A DNA stretch of 64,000 bases from Streptomyces sp. NRRL B-1140 (GCF_001280065.1 NZ_LGEA01000118.1:1-64000), one strand, 5' to 3'. Shown: positions 1 to 11,097, counted from the stretch's first letter. A program made the numbers and translations. Notes: generated by a model from the sequence alone, not told the origin.

Positions 1-2480
1 TAGGCGCGGGTCAGGGCGGCGCCGCCGAGGATGACCGGGTAGCCGGAGGCCAGGCCGCGCTGGTTGAGCTCCTCCAGGTTCTCCTTCATGATCACGGTGG
101 ACTTCACCAGCAGTCCGGACATGCCGATCACGTCGGCCTTGTGCTCCTCGGCGGCTTCCAGGATCGCGGAGACCGGCTGCTTGATGCCCAGGTTGACCAC
201 GTTGTAGCCGTTGTTGGACAGGATGATGTCGACGAGGTTCTTGCCGATGTCATGGACGTCGCCGCGCACCGTGGCCAGCACGATGGTGCCCTTGCCGGCC
301 TCGTCGCTCTTCTCCATGTGCGGTTCGAGGTGGGCGACGGCCGTCTTCATGACCTCGGCGGACTGCAGGACGAACGGCAGCTGCATCTGGCCGGAGCCGA
401 ACAGCTCGCCGACGACCTTCATGCCGTCCAGCAGGGTCTCGTTGACGATGTCGAGTGCGGGCCGCTCCTGGAGGGCCTCGTCGAGGTCGGCTTCGAGGCC
501 GTTGCGCTCGCCGTCGATGATGCGGCGCTTGAGGCGCTCGTCCAGGGGCAGGGCGGCCAGTTCCTCGGCCTTGCCGGCCTTGAGGGACTTGGCGGTGGCG
601 CCCTCGAAGAGCTGCATGAGCTTTTGCAGCGGGTCGTAGCCCTCGGCGCGGCGGTCGTGGATGAGGTCCAGGGCCGTCTGGACCTCCTCCTCGCTGAAGC
701 GGGCGATCGGCAGGATCTTGCTGGCGTGCACGATCGCCGAGTCCAGGCCCGCCTTGACGCACTCGTCGAGGAAGACGGAGTTGAGCAGGATGCGGGCGGC
801 CGGGTTGAGGCCGAAGGAGATGTTGGACAGGCCGAGCGTGGTCTGCACCTTCGGGTGGCGCCGCTTCAGCTCGCGGATGCCCTCGATGGTGGCGACACCG
901 TCCTTGCGGGACTCCTCCTGGCCGGTGCAGATGGTGAAGGTGAGGCAGTCGACGAGGATGTCCTCCTCGCGGATGCCCCAGTTGCCGGTCAGGTCGTCGA
1001 TGAGCCGTTCGGCGATCTCGACCTTCTTCTCGGCGGTGCGGGCCTGGCCCTCCTCGTCGATGGTCAGCGCGATGAGGGCCGCGCCGTGCTCCTGCGCCAG
1101 GGCGGTGACCTTGGCGAAGCGGGACTCGGGGCCGTCGCCGTCCTCGTAGTTGACCGAGTTGATCACCGCGCGGCCGCCGAGCTTCTCCAGGCCCGCCCGG
1201 ATGACGTCGACCTCGGTGGAGTCCAGCACGATGGGCAGCGTGGAGGCGGTGGCGAAACGCCCGGCCAGCTCCTCCATGTCCGCGACGCCGTCACGGCCCA
1301 CGTAGTCCACGCACAGGTCCAGCATGTGCGCGCCTTCGCGGATCTGGTCGCGGGCCATCTCCACGCAGTCGTCCCAGCGGCCCTCCAGCATGGCCTCACG
1401 GAACTTCTTCGAGCCGTTGGCGTTGGTGCGCTCACCGATGGCCAGGTAGGAGGTGTCCTGCCGGAACGGCACGGACTGGTACAGCTCGGGCTGCGGAGCG
1501 CGCTCGGTCGGGGTGACGTCCCGGACGCGCTCGACCAGCTGACGCAGGTGCTCGGGGGTGGTGCCGCAGCAGCCGCCGACGAGGGAGAGTCCGTAGTCCC
1601 GGACGAAGGTGCCCTGCGCCTCGGCCAGCTCGGGCGCGGTCAATGGATAGTGGGCGCCGTCCTTGGTCAGCACCGGCAGGCCGGCGTTGGGCATGCAGGA
1701 CAGCGGGATGCGCGAGTGCCGGGAGAGGAAGCGCAGGTGCTCGCTCATCTCGGCGGGGCCGGTGGCGCAGTTCAGGCCGATCATGTCGATGCCGAGCGGC
1801 TCCAGTGCGGTCAGGGCCGCGCCGATCTCGGAGCCGAGCAGCATGGTGCCGGTCGTCTCGACCGTCACCGACACGATCAGCGGTACGGCGTGCCCGGTGG
1901 CCTCCATGGCCCGGCGGGCGGCGATGACGGAGGCCTTGGTCTGGAGGAGGTCCTGCGTGGTCTCCACGAGCAGGGCGTCGGCGCCGCCGGCGAGCAGGCC
2001 CTCGGCGTTCTGCTGGTAGGCGTCGCGGATGGCGCCGAAGGTGGTGTGGCCGAGGGTGGGCAGCTTGGTGCCAGGGCCCATCGAGCCGAGTACCCAGCGC
2101 TGCCGGCCGGTGCTGCGGGTGAACTCGTCGGCCACCTCGCGGGCGATCCGGGCGCCGGCCTCGGACAGCTCGGTGACGCGCTCGGGGATGTCGTACTCGC
2201 CGAGGGCGGTGAGGTTGGCGCCGAAGGTGTTGGTCTCCACGCAGTCCACACCGGCGTCGAAGTACTCGGCGTGGACCGAACGGACGATGTCCGGCCGCGT
2301 CAGGTTGAGGATCTCGTTGCAGCCCTCGAGGTTCTCGAAGTCCTCGAGCGTGGGGTCCTGCGCCTGGAGCATGGTGCCCATGGCTCCGTCGGCCACGACC
2401 ACTCGGGTGGCCAGGGCTTCTCGGAACGCGGACACACGGGCCCGGCTGTCGGTGGAAGGGGTCGGCGGCAACGCGGCCAT
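1..2480 (-). CDS. metH: Cobalamin-dependent methionine synthase, N-terminal 826 residues (cut by window edge)
   Basis: Cytosolic enzyme that transfers the methyl group of 5-methyl-tetrahydrofolate through cobalamin to homocysteine. The ATG is at 2478-2480 on the minus strand and 826 full codons are visible before the window edge; the family is about 1170 residues, so the reactivation domain lies outside. The homocysteine-binding domain comes first, with DGAMGTML near residue 35 and the zinc-binding GGCCGTTPEH near residue 300. A pterin-binding domain follows (IGERTNANGSKKF near 350). The B12 module carries the base-off cobalamin motif DVHDIGKN near residue 738. It is divergent from gylR, with 304 bases between. 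The assignment is secure. Confidence 0.96.
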   Translation of the reverse strand, partial: MAALPPTPSTDSRARVSAFREALATRVVVADGAMGTMLQAQDPTLEDFENLEGCNEILNLTRPDIVRSVHAEYFDAGVDCVETNTFGANLTALGEYDIPERVTELSEAGARIAREVADEFTRSTGRQRWVLGSMGPGTKLPTLGHTTFGAIRDAYQQNAEGLLAGGADALLVETTQDLLQTKASVIAARRAMEATGHAVPLIVSVTVETTGTMLLGSEIGAALTALEPLGIDMIGLNCATGPAEMSEHLRFLSRHSRIPLSCMPNAGLPVLTKDGAHYPLTAPELAEAQGTFVRDYGLSLVGGCCGTTPEHLRQLVERVRDVTPTERAPQPELYQSVPFRQDTSYLAIGERTNANGSKKFREAMLEGRWDDCVEMARDQIREGAHMLDLCVDYVGRDGVADMEELAGRFATASTLPIVLDSTEVDVIRAGLEKLGGRAVINSVNYEDGDGPESRFAKVTALAQEHGAALIALTIDEEGQARTAEKKVEIAERLIDDLTGNWGIREEDILVDCLTFTICTGQEESRKDGVATIEGIRELKRRHPKVQTTLGLSNISFGLNPAARILLNSVFLDECVKAGLDSAIVHASKILPIARFSEEEVQTALDLIHDRRAEGYDPLQKLMQLFEGATAKSLKAGKAEELAALPLDERLKRRIIDGERNGLEADLDEALQERPALDIVNETLLDGMKVVGELFGSGQMQLPFVLQSAEVMKTAVAHLEPHMEKSDEAGKGTIVLATVRGDVHDIGKNLVDIILSNNGYNVVNLGIKQPVSAILEAAEEHKADVIGMSGLLVKSTVIMKENLEELNQRGLASGYPVILGGAALTRA

Positions 2481-2504
2481 GGAAGAGGCTCCCTCGGATG
2501 CGAC

Positions 2505-2535
2505 GGCTGTCGGCTTTGCGTCTTCCCGGACAGCC
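2505..2535 (-). promoter_or_regulatory. Hairpin in the metH leader
   Basis: On the metH strand a 7-bp stem (GGCTGTC / GACAGCC) closes a 17-nt loop containing GACGCAAAGCC, ending about 24 nt before the metH ATG. The loop resembles one half of the GEMM-I (cyclic di-GMP) core, but the other half of that core is not visible upstream and I find no B12 box. It may be a local translational control element or chance. Apart from this and the GylR sites, nothing else stands out in the 304-base metH-gylR gap. Confidence 0.25.
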
Positions 2536-2694
2536 AGGGGGCATCCGGGGACGGGCGCACCGCGCCAGCGTAACCGGGAGTGGGCTTGGATGGGCAGCGC
2601 GTCCACGGGGCGGACTCCGGTGGCATCGGACCGGCCGTCCGGGTGACACGTCGGTCATCCTGGCGCAACAAAAGGCGACGAGCCATTAGCGAGA

Positions 2695-2708
2695 GGTCGA
2701 CATCGACC
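2695..2708. promoter_or_regulatory. Secondary GylR-type operator half of a tandem pair
   Basis: GGTCGACATCGACC is an inverted repeat with the same GTCGACAT core as the two stronger sites at 2715-2731 and 3723-3739. It lies seven bases upstream of the stronger gylR site, giving a tandem arrangement typical of IclR-family autoregulation. Assignment to GylR is inferred from position and sequence similarity. Confidence 0.45.
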
Positions 2709-2714
2709 GGTAGT

Positions 2715-2731
2715 GTTCGACATTGCCGAAC
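2715..2731. promoter_or_regulatory. GylR operator upstream of gylR
   Basis: GTTCGACATTGCCGAAC is an inverted repeat (GTTCG/CGAAC arms). It matches the site upstream of glpF (3723-3739) at 15 of 17 positions. It sits 53 bases before the gylR start codon and probably mediates autoregulation. The shared sequence is seen directly; the binding protein is inferred. Confidence 0.7.
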
Positions 2732-2784
2732 GAGGGCTGTGGTGACGCTCGTCGGCGGTCGAAGGGGACGGAGGCAGTACGGCG

Positions 2785-3558
2785 ATGGCACGGAACATCC
2801 AGTCGCTCGAACGGGCGGCCGCGATGCTGCGGCTGCTCGCGGGCGGCGAGCGGCGGCTCGGCCTGTCGGACATCGCCTCGTCGCTGGGCCTGGCCAAAGG
2901 CACCGCCCACGGCATCCTGCGCACCCTCCAGCAGGAGGGCTTCGTGGAGCAGGACGACGCCTCCGGGCGCTATCAGCTGGGCGCGGAGCTGCTGCGCCTG
3001 GGCACCACCTACCTGGATGTGCACGAACTGCGGGCGCGCGCCCTGGTGTGGGCGGACGACCTGGCCCGGTCCAGTGGCGAGAGCGTCTACCTGGGGGTTC
3101 TGCACCAGCAGGGCGTTCTGATCGTGCACCACGTCTTCCGGCCCGACGACAGCCGCCAGGTCCTGGAGATCGGGGCCATGCAGCCCCTGCACTCCACGGC
3201 GCTGGGCAAGGTGCTGTCCGCCTACGACCCGGTGGCGCACAGCGAGGCGCTGGAGGCCGACCGAAAGGCGTTCACCGACCGGACGGTGTGCGAGCCCGAG
3301 GGCTTCGAGCACATCCTCGACGTCACCCGCGCGCGTGGGTACGCGGCGGACGTGGAGGAGACCTGGGAGGGCGTGGCCTCCATCGCCGCCCCCATCCACG
3401 ACCGGCGGCGCATGCCGGTCGGCTCGGTGGGCATCACGGGCGCCGTGGAGCGCCTGTGCCGACCCGACGACGAGGCAGCGCTGCGGCCCGAGCTGATCGC
3501 GGCCGTACGGGACTGCGCCCGCGCGGTCTCACGGGACCTGGGCGCCGGGCGGTTCTGA
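2785..3558 (+). CDS. gylR: IclR-family glycerol operon regulator GylR
   Basis: DNA-binding regulator of glycerol catabolism, 257 aa, the usual IclR length. An N-terminal winged helix-turn-helix (about residues 20-48, with DIASSLGLAKGTAHGILRTL) is followed by the IclR effector-binding domain (about 70-250, with LHSTALGKVLSA). The ATG has a GGAGG ten bases upstream. The gene lies directly upstream of glpF-glpK-glpD, and near-identical palindromes precede both transcription units. This matches the Streptomyces gyl regulon, where GylR represses the operon until glycerol or glycerol-3-phosphate is present. The effector itself cannot be read from sequence. Confidence 0.93.
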   Translation: MARNIQSLERAAAMLRLLAGGERRLGLSDIASSLGLAKGTAHGILRTLQQEGFVEQDDASGRYQLGAELLRLGTTYLDVHELRARALVWADDLARSSGESVYLGVLHQQGVLIVHHVFRPDDSRQVLEIGAMQPLHSTALGKVLSAYDPVAHSEALEADRKAFTDRTVCEPEGFEHILDVTRARGYAADVEETWEGVASIAAPIHDRRRMPVGSVGITGAVERLCRPDDEAALRPELIAAVRDCARAVSRDLGAGRF

Positions 3559-3722
3559 GGGCACACGAGCGGACCGGGGCGCCACAGGGCGTTCCGGTCC
3601 TCGGCATGTCCGCGCTCACCTGCGGCAAAGATCACTGGGGCGGCGGCGATCAGTAACGATCAGATTTTCGAGTCCACAGCCCTTGACGTGCTCGTAACGC
3701 CGAAGCAAGACTCCCGTCCATC

Positions 3723-3739
3723 GGTCGACATTGTCGAAC
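3723..3739. promoter_or_regulatory. GylR operator overlapping the glpF promoter region
   Basis: GGTCGACATTGTCGAAC matches the gylR-side operator at 15 of 17 positions. A plausible -10 hexamer TAGAGT lies at 3759-3764, so the operator covers or abuts the -35 region, consistent with repression by steric exclusion. The glpF start codon is 82 bases downstream. Confidence 0.7.
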
Positions 3740-3820
3740 AGCTACCGGCAATACGCGCTAGAGTGTGACAACGCCAGGCCGGTATCGAACTTCCCTGGAC
3801 GTAGGACAAAGGAGTCGCGG

Positions 3821-4615
3821 GTGTCCAGCTCCGACATCTTCATCGGCGAGACCATCGGTACCGCCATACTCATCCTCCTCGGCGGCGGCGTCTGTGCCGC
3901 CGTCACGTTGAAGGCCTCCAAGGCTCGTAACGCCGGCTGGCTCGCCATCACCTTCGGGTGGGGCTTCGCGGTGCTCACGGCCGTCTACACCTCGGCGCCG
4001 CTGTCCGGCGCCCATCTGAACCCGGCCGTGACGCTGGCCATCGCCATCAAGGACGGCGACTGGAAGAACGTCCCGGTCTACTTCGCCGGCCAGCTCCTCG
4101 GCGCCATGATCGGTGCCGCTCTGGTCTGGGTCGCTTACTACGGTCAGTTCCACGCGCACCTCACCGACCGCGAGATAGTCGGCGGGCCGGGTGCGCAGGA
4201 CACCACGGCCAAGGCCGTCGAGGCCCAGGAGCAGGGCGCCGGCCCCGTGCTGGGCGTCTTCTCCACCGGTCCCGAGGTCCGGGTCGCCTGGCAGAACATC
4301 GCGACGGAGGTCATCGGCACCATCGTGCTGGTGCTCGCCGTGCTCACCCAGGGCCTGAACGACAAGGGCAACGGCCTGGGCAACCTGGGCGCCCTGATCA
4401 CCGCGCTCGTCGTGGTCTCGATCGGCCTGTCCCTCGGCGGCCCGACGGGGTACGCGATCAACCCGGCCCGTGACCTCGGTCCGCGCATCGTGCACGCCCT
4501 GCTGCCACTGCCCAACAAGGGCGGCTCCGACTGGGGCTACGCCTGGGTCCCCGTGGTGGCTCCGCTGATCGGCGGCGCCATCGCGGCGGGCATCTACAAC
4601 GTCGCATTCGCCTAG
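3821..4615 (+). CDS. glpF: Glycerol facilitator (MIP/aquaporin family)
   Basis: Inner-membrane channel for glycerol uptake, 264 aa, with six predicted membrane segments. The two pore half-helix motifs are visible: HLNPAV at 66-71 and NPARD at 214-218. The aspartate after the second NPAR is diagnostic of glycerol facilitators rather than water-only aquaporins. The GTG at 3821 was chosen because AAAGGAG sits at 3808-3814; an in-frame upstream start at 3731 would place the operator inside the gene. First gene of the glpFKD operon. Confidence 0.93.
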   Translation: MSSSDIFIGETIGTAILILLGGGVCAAVTLKASKARNAGWLAITFGWGFAVLTAVYTSAPLSGAHLNPAVTLAIAIKDGDWKNVPVYFAGQLLGAMIGAALVWVAYYGQFHAHLTDREIVGGPGAQDTTAKAVEAQEQGAGPVLGVFSTGPEVRVAWQNIATEVIGTIVLVLAVLTQGLNDKGNGLGNLGALITALVVVSIGLSLGGPTGYAINPARDLGPRIVHALLPLPNKGGSDWGYAWVPVVAPLIGGAIAAGIYNVAFA

Positions 4616-4698
4616 GAGCGATTCCCCGTCCTGACGGGAAACTTCCAGCACGCGCCGTACGTAAAGCCCCATAAACCCGGAATTACCAGGAGCACACA

Positions 4699-6237
<1,539 letters not shown>

Positions 6238-6245
6238 GAAACAGC

Positions 6246-7862
6246 ATGACCACCAAGTCCACCCTGCAGTCCGTGCCTGCCCTGGGGACGCACCCGGCCT
6301 CCGGCTCGAACCCGAGCCGAGCCGAGACCAGGGAGCAGCTCTCCAAGGCGTCGTACGACCTTCTCGTGATCGGCGGCGGCATTCTGGGCATCTCCACCGC
6401 CTGGCACGCCGCGCAGTCCGGCCTCAGGGTGGCTCTGGTGGATGCCGGCGACTTCGCCGGCGCCACGTCCTCCGCCTCCTCCAAGCTGCTCCACGGCGGT
6501 CTGCGCTACCTGCAGACCGGCGCGGTGAAGCTGGTGGCGGAGAACCACTTCGAGCGCCGTGCGGTCTCCCGCCAGGTGGCTCCCCACCTGGCGAACCCGC
6601 TCACGTTCTACCTCCCCGTGTACAAGGGCGGGCCGCACGGCGCGGCGAAGCTCGGCGCGGGCGTCTTCGCCTACTCCGCGCTCTCCGCGTTCGGTGACGG
6701 CGTCGGCCACCTCCTGTCCCCCGCCAAGGCGGCGCAGGACGTGCCGGAGCTGCGCACCGAGAACCTCAAGGCCGTGGCCGTCTACGGCGACGACCAGATG
6801 AACGACGCGCGCATGGCGCTGATGACGGTCCGCGGGGCCGTCGAGGCGGGCGCGGTCGTCCTGAACCACGCCGAGGTGACGGGCCTGCGCTTCACGCAGG
6901 GCCGGGTCACGGGTGCAGAGCTGAAGGACCGTCTCTCCGGTGACGAGTTCGGTGTCAGCGCCCGGCTGGTGCTCAACGCGACCGGCCCCTGGGTCGACCA
7001 CCTGCGCAAGATGGAGGACCCGAACGCGGCGCCGTCCATCCGCCTGTCGAAGGGCGCGCACCTGGTCCTCAAGCGCACCTCTCCCTGGAAGGCCGCACTC
7101 GCGACCCCGATCGACAAGTACCGCATCACCTTCGCCCTCCCCTGGGAGGACATGCTGCTGCTCGGCACCACCGACGAGGAGTTCGAGGGCGACCCGGCGG
7201 ACGTCTCGGTCACCGAGAAGGACATAGCCCAGATCCTCGACGAGGCCGCCTTCTCGGTGCGTGACCAGCAGCTGGACCGCGACCTGATCACCTACTCCTT
7301 CGCGGGCCTGCGAGTGCTGCCGGGCGGCCCGGGCGACACCTCCAAGGCCAAGCGCGAGACGGTCGTCACCGAGGGCAGGGGCGGCATGCTGTCCGTCGCG
7401 GGCGGCAAGTGGACCACGTTCCGCCACATCGGCCGGACGATCATGAAGAAGCTGGAGGCGCTGCCGGGCCACCCGCTGGGCGACGACTTCGAGCCGATCA
7501 GCGCACTGCCGAAGAAGCTGCCGCTGCCCGGTATCGCCAACCCGCGCGCGGTCGCCCACCGGCTGCTCACCGACCGGCCGGCCCCGGGCCCGCGCATGGC
7601 GGCGGACACGGCCAGGCACCTGGCCACGCACTACGGCTCGCTGGCCTTCGACATCGCCCGCCTGGCCAACGAGAGCCCCGAGCTCGCCGAGCGCGTCCAC
7701 CCGGACGCCCCGGAGATCTGGGCGCAGGTCGTCTGGGCCCGGGACCACGAGTGGGCCGAGACGCAGGACGACGTGCTGCGCCGCCGCACGACGCTGACGA
7801 TCCGCGGCCTCGCCACGGACGACGTCCGCGCCAAGGTGCAGGACGTGCTCGACAAGAAGTAG
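6246..7862 (+). CDS. glpD: FAD-dependent glycerol-3-phosphate dehydrogenase
   Basis: Membrane-associated flavoenzyme oxidising glycerol-3-phosphate to dihydroxyacetone phosphate and passing electrons to the quinone pool. It has 538 aa. The dinucleotide-binding motif IGGGILG is at residues 42-48, followed by the family hallmark SSKLLHGGLRYL, and a C-terminal DAO_C-type domain is present. The ribosome site (GAGGAG) overlaps the end of glpK, indicating translational coupling. A strong stem-loop terminator 26 bases after the stop closes the operon. Confidence 0.95.
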   Translation: MTTKSTLQSVPALGTHPASGSNPSRAETREQLSKASYDLLVIGGGILGISTAWHAAQSGLRVALVDAGDFAGATSSASSKLLHGGLRYLQTGAVKLVAENHFERRAVSRQVAPHLANPLTFYLPVYKGGPHGAAKLGAGVFAYSALSAFGDGVGHLLSPAKAAQDVPELRTENLKAVAVYGDDQMNDARMALMTVRGAVEAGAVVLNHAEVTGLRFTQGRVTGAELKDRLSGDEFGVSARLVLNATGPWVDHLRKMEDPNAAPSIRLSKGAHLVLKRTSPWKAALATPIDKYRITFALPWEDMLLLGTTDEEFEGDPADVSVTEKDIAQILDEAAFSVRDQQLDRDLITYSFAGLRVLPGGPGDTSKAKRETVVTEGRGGMLSVAGGKWTTFRHIGRTIMKKLEALPGHPLGDDFEPISALPKKLPLPGIANPRAVAHRLLTDRPAPGPRMAADTARHLATHYGSLAFDIARLANESPELAERVHPDAPEIWAQVVWARDHEWAETQDDVLRRRTTLTIRGLATDDVRAKVQDVLDKK

Positions 7863-7888
7863 ACGCGGGTACCGGGGGACCCCATCCC

Positions 7889-7926
7889 GGCAGGGGCGGC
7901 TCCACGCCGACGGAGCCGCCCCTGCC
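7889..7926 (+). terminator. Intrinsic terminator of the glpFKD operon
   Basis: A perfect 15-bp stem (GGCAGGGGCGGCTCC and its complement) with an 8-nt loop starts 26 bases past the glpD stop. There is no U tract, as is usual in Streptomyces. Confidence 0.85.
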
Positions 7927-7989
7927 GCGTTCCCGTGGCCGCATAATGACCTGATACGTCGGAGGTCTTAAACGCACAGGGAGGCCGCC

Positions 7990-8661
7990 ATGGCAGTCAC
8001 CGACGAGGCGATCGAGAAGATCAAGGGGATGATCGTCTCCGGCGCGCTGCGCCCGGGCGACCGGCTGCCCAAGGAGAGCGAACTCGCCGCCGACCTCGGG
8101 TTGTCGCGCAACTCCCTGCGGGAGGCCGTGCGCGCCCTGTCGCTGATCAGGATCCTCGACGTGCGGCAGGGCGACGGCACGTACGTCACCAGCCTCGACC
8201 CGCAACTCCTGCTGGAGGCGATGAGCTTCGTCGTCGACTTCCACCGCGACGACACGGTGCTGGAGTTCCTGGCCGTACGCCGCATCCTGGAGCCGGCGGC
8301 GACCGCCATGGCGGCGCTGCGGATCAGCGAACAGCAGCTGGACGCGCTCGGCGCCCAGCTGGACAAGCTCGGCGACACCCCGTCCGTGGAGGACCTCGTC
8401 GCCTGCGACCTGGAGTTCCACCGGGGCATCGTGCAGAGCTCGGGCAACTCCGTGCTGTGCTCGCTGCTCGACGGTCTGTCAGGGCCCACGACCCGGGCCC
8501 GCATCTGGCGCGGTCTCACCCAGGAGGACGCCGTCGCCCGCACCCTGCACGAGCACCGCGCGATCCTGGCCGCCCTGCGCGACCGGGACCCCGAGGCGGC
8601 GCGCTCGTGGGCGACCGTCCACGTCGCGAGTGTCGAGCAGTGGCTGCGCTCCACCCTGTGA
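7990..8661 (+). CDS. GntR-family transcriptional regulator, FadR subfamily
   Basis: Regulator of 223 aa with an N-terminal winged helix (about residues 8-70, including ESELAADLGLSRNSLREAVRAL) and a C-terminal all-helical FCD domain (about 85-215). FCD metal-ligand histidines are suggested by LEFHRG and EHRAI. GGGAGG lies just before the ATG. It stands alone between the glp terminator and parJ. A weak inverted repeat GACCT-N10-AGGTC at 7948-7967 could be its own operator. The effector is not identifiable; FadR-type regulators usually sense small organic acids. Confidence 0.85.
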   Translation: MAVTDEAIEKIKGMIVSGALRPGDRLPKESELAADLGLSRNSLREAVRALSLIRILDVRQGDGTYVTSLDPQLLLEAMSFVVDFHRDDTVLEFLAVRRILEPAATAMAALRISEQQLDALGAQLDKLGDTPSVEDLVACDLEFHRGIVQSSGNSVLCSLLDGLSGPTTRARIWRGLTQEDAVARTLHEHRAILAALRDRDPEAARSWATVHVASVEQWLRSTL

Positions 8662-8819
8662 CCAGGGCCTCGCGGACTGTCCGGGCGCATCCGGGGTGTT
8701 CAGGAGCGGATCACGGGGCAGTGATGGGGTCACTCCCCCTGCAAGGGGGCTGCGGGCGCCCCCGCGGCACGCCGTAAGGTTGGGTGGTCAAGCGAGGGCA
8801 CGTCGGAAGGAGGCGCTGG

Positions 8820-9803
8820 GTGATCGAGCTCGAGGGGGTTCCCGAGCTGGTCGACCCGGTCATGGTGGCCGCGTTCGAGGGCTGGAACGATGCCGGCGAC
8901 GCCGCCTCCACCGCGGTCGCGCATCTGAACCGGGAATGGAAGGGCGAGGTGTTCGCGGCGCTGGACGCCGAGGACTACTACGACTTCCAGGTCAACCGCC
9001 CCACGGTGTTCATGGAGGCGGGCGTCCGCAAGATCACCTGGCCCACGACCAGGCTGTCGGTGGTCCGGGTCGGCGGTGAGAAGCCGCGCGACCTCGTCCT
9101 CGTCCGGGGCATCGAACCGTCCATGCGGTGGCGTTCGTTCTGCAACGAACTGCTGGGCTTCGCGCACGAGCTGGGGGTGGAACTGGTGGTCGTCCTGGGC
9201 GCCCTGCTAGGCGACACCCCGCACACCCGTCCGGTTCCGATCAGCGGCACGACGTCCGACCCGGACCTGGCCCGCCGCATGGACCTGGAGGAGACCAAGT
9301 ACGAGGGCCCCACGGGCATCGTCGGCGTCCTCCAGGAGGCGTGCACGCACGCGGGTGTCCCGGCCGTCTCGCTGTGGGCCGCGGTGCCGCACTACGTGTC
9401 GCAGCCGCCGAACCCGAAGGCCACCCTGGCGCTGCTGAACCGCCTGGAGGACCTGATCGACGTGCGTATCCCGCTGGGCGAGCTGCCCGAGGACGCGCGC
9501 GCCTGGCAGGTCGGCGTGGACCAGCTGGCCGCCGAGGACAGCGAGGTCGCCGAGTACGTCCAGTCGCTGGAGGAGGCCCGGGACACCGCCGAGCTGCCGG
9601 AGGCGTCCGGGGAGGCCATCGCCCGGGAGTTCGAGCGCTACCTGCGGCGCCACGACGGCGGCGGGCCGTCCGCGCCCGGCGGTCACGCCACGGCGGACGG
9701 CAGCGACAGCACGTCGTACCTGCGGGACAACCCCAGCGGCCGCACCCGCCCGCCGAAGCCGCCGAAGCCGGGCAAGGACGACGACGAGTCGTCGGAGGAC
9801 TGA
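8820..9803 (+). CDS. parJ: PAC2-family protein, ParJ orthologue
   Basis: Actinobacterial signature protein of the PAC2 (proteasome-assembly-chaperone-like) family, 327 aa. The GTG at 8820 has GGAAGGAGG at 8804-8812; an earlier in-frame start at 8784 lacks a site. The PAC2 fold spans about residues 10-270, with AFEGWNDAGDAAS at the N-terminus and AAVPHYVSQPPNPKA later. The last 50 residues are low-complexity Pro/Gly/Asp and probably disordered. In S. coelicolor the orthologue next to mshC has been described as ParJ, which modulates ParA assembly in sporulating hyphae. That symbol is transferred on family and position. Confidence 0.82.
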   Translation: MIELEGVPELVDPVMVAAFEGWNDAGDAASTAVAHLNREWKGEVFAALDAEDYYDFQVNRPTVFMEAGVRKITWPTTRLSVVRVGGEKPRDLVLVRGIEPSMRWRSFCNELLGFAHELGVELVVVLGALLGDTPHTRPVPISGTTSDPDLARRMDLEETKYEGPTGIVGVLQEACTHAGVPAVSLWAAVPHYVSQPPNPKATLALLNRLEDLIDVRIPLGELPEDARAWQVGVDQLAAEDSEVAEYVQSLEEARDTAELPEASGEAIAREFERYLRRHDGGGPSAPGGHATADGSDSTSYLRDNPSGRTRPPKPPKPGKDDDESSED

Positions 9804-9820
9804 GCACCGCACGCATACGC

Positions 9821-9856
9821 CGCAGGGGCGTCTCCCGTCCGGGTGACGCCCCTGCG
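9821..9856. terminator. Bidirectional terminator between parJ and mshC
   Basis: A perfect 12-bp stem (CGCAGGGGCGTC / GACGCCCCTGCG) with a 12-nt loop lies in the 64-base gap between two convergent genes, so it can serve both strands. Confidence 0.8.
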
Positions 9857-9867
9857 TGTGCCTCTCG

Positions 9868-11097
9868 TTACAGCGCCACGCCCAGCAGCGCGTCCACCGC
9901 CCGGGAGACCACCCCGGGCGCGCCGATGTCCGTGCCGCCGTCACGCTCCTGGAGCGCGACCCAGCGGTCGACCGCGGCGAGCGCGGCCGGGGCGTCCAGG
10001 TCGTTAGCGAGGGCCTCGCGGATCTCGTCGACGAGCGCCTCCGCCGGCGGCCCGTCGGGCCGGGAGACGGCGGCCCGCCAGCGGCCGAGCCGCGCGACGG
10101 CGTCCTGGAGTACCTGGTCGGTGTACTCCCAGTCGGCGCGGTAGTGGTGCGCGAGCAGCGTGAGCCGGATGGCGGCCGGGTCGACGCCGTCGTGCCGGAG
10201 CCTGGAGACGAACACCAGGTTGCCCTTGGACTTGGACATCTTCTCGCCGTCCAGGGCGACCATGCCGGCGTGCACGTAGGCCTTGGCCATGGGGAACTCG
10301 CCGGTGAGGGCCTGGGCGTGCGAGGCGCCCATCTCGTGGTGCGGGAAGGCCAGGTCGGAGCCGCCGCCCTGGATGTCGAAGCCCATGCCGAGGTGGTCGA
10401 GGGCGATGGCCACGCACTCGATGTGCCAGCCGGGGCGTCCGCGCCCGAGGGATCCGCCGTCCCAGCTGGGCTCGCCCTCGCGGGCCGCCATCCACAGCAT
10501 CGGGTCGAGCGGGTTCTTCTTGCCGGGGCGGTCCGGGTCGCCGCCACGCTCGGCGGACAGCAGCCGCATCGCCGCGGCGTCGAGGTTCGAGACCTTGCCG
10601 AAGTGCGGGTCGGACTCGACGGAGAAGTAGACGTCCCCCTCCAGTTCGTAGGCCGCGCCGGCGTCCCGGAGCCGCTCGACGAGCGGGACGATGCCGGGTA
10701 TGGCCTCGACGGCGCCTATGTACTGGCGGGGCGGGAGCATCCGCAGCGCCGTCATGTCCTCGCGGAAGAGGGCCGTCTCCTTCTCGGCGAGCGCGGCCCA
10801 GTCGACGCCGTCACGCTGCGCCCGTTCCAGGAGCGGATCGTCGACGTCGGTGACGTTCTGGACGTAGTGAACCTGCCGCTTGGTGTCGAGCCACACGCGC
10901 TGCACGAGGTCGAACGCGTTGTAGGTCGCCGCGTGTCCCAGATGTGTGGCGTCGTAGGGGGTGATGCCACAGACGTAGATACGGGCGACGGGACCGGGGT
11001 CGAGGGTGACGAGGCCGCCGGTCGCGGTGTCGTGGATCCTCAGGTCGCGGCCCTGACCAGGCAGGGCGGGGACCTCGGAAGCGGGCCAGGCATGCAT
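9868..11097 (-). CDS. mshC: Cysteine:glucosaminyl-inositol ligase of mycothiol synthesis
   Basis: Cytosolic ATP-dependent ligase joining L-cysteine to GlcN-Ins in mycothiol biosynthesis. It is a cysteinyl-tRNA synthetase paralogue of 409 aa, shorter than CysS because the anticodon-binding region is lost. The HIGH-type motif THLGHA is at 51-56 and KMSKS at 286-290. Likely zinc ligands are Cys43 ([14 protein letters not shown]), Cys228 (WHIEC) and His253 (FPHHE), as in characterised MshC. It follows the SCO1664/DUF3090/phosphomutase genes on the same strand, an order conserved in mycobacteria and Streptomyces. Confidence 0.95.
   Translation of the reverse strand: MHAWPASEVPALPGQGRDLRIHDTATGGLVTLDPGPVARIYVCGITPYDATHLGHAATYNAFDLVQRVWLDTKRQVHYVQNVTDVDDPLLERAQRDGVDWAALAEKETALFREDMTALRMLPPRQYIGAVEAIPGIVPLVERLRDAGAAYELEGDVYFSVESDPHFGKVSNLDAAAMRLLSAERGGDPDRPGKKNPLDPMLWMAAREGEPSWDGGSLGRGRPGWHIECVAIALDHLGMGFDIQGGGSDLAFPHHEMGASHAQALTGEFPMAKAYVHAGMVALDGEKMSKSKGNLVFVSRLRHDGVDPAAIRLTLLAHHYRADWEYTDQVLQDAVARLGRWRAAVSRPDGPPAEALVDEIREALANDLDAPAALAAVDRWVALQERDGGTDIGAPGVVSRAVDALLGVAL

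Noticed and set aside
141..2573. An 810-codon plus-strand open frame opposite metH
   Set aside because: The minus strand encodes complete, recognisable MetH domains; the plus frame is a GC-bias antisense shadow with no motif.
2481..2700. Cobalamin or SAM riboswitch before metH
   Set aside because: I looked for a B12 box and for SAM-type core sequences on the metH strand and saw neither; only a simple hairpin is present.
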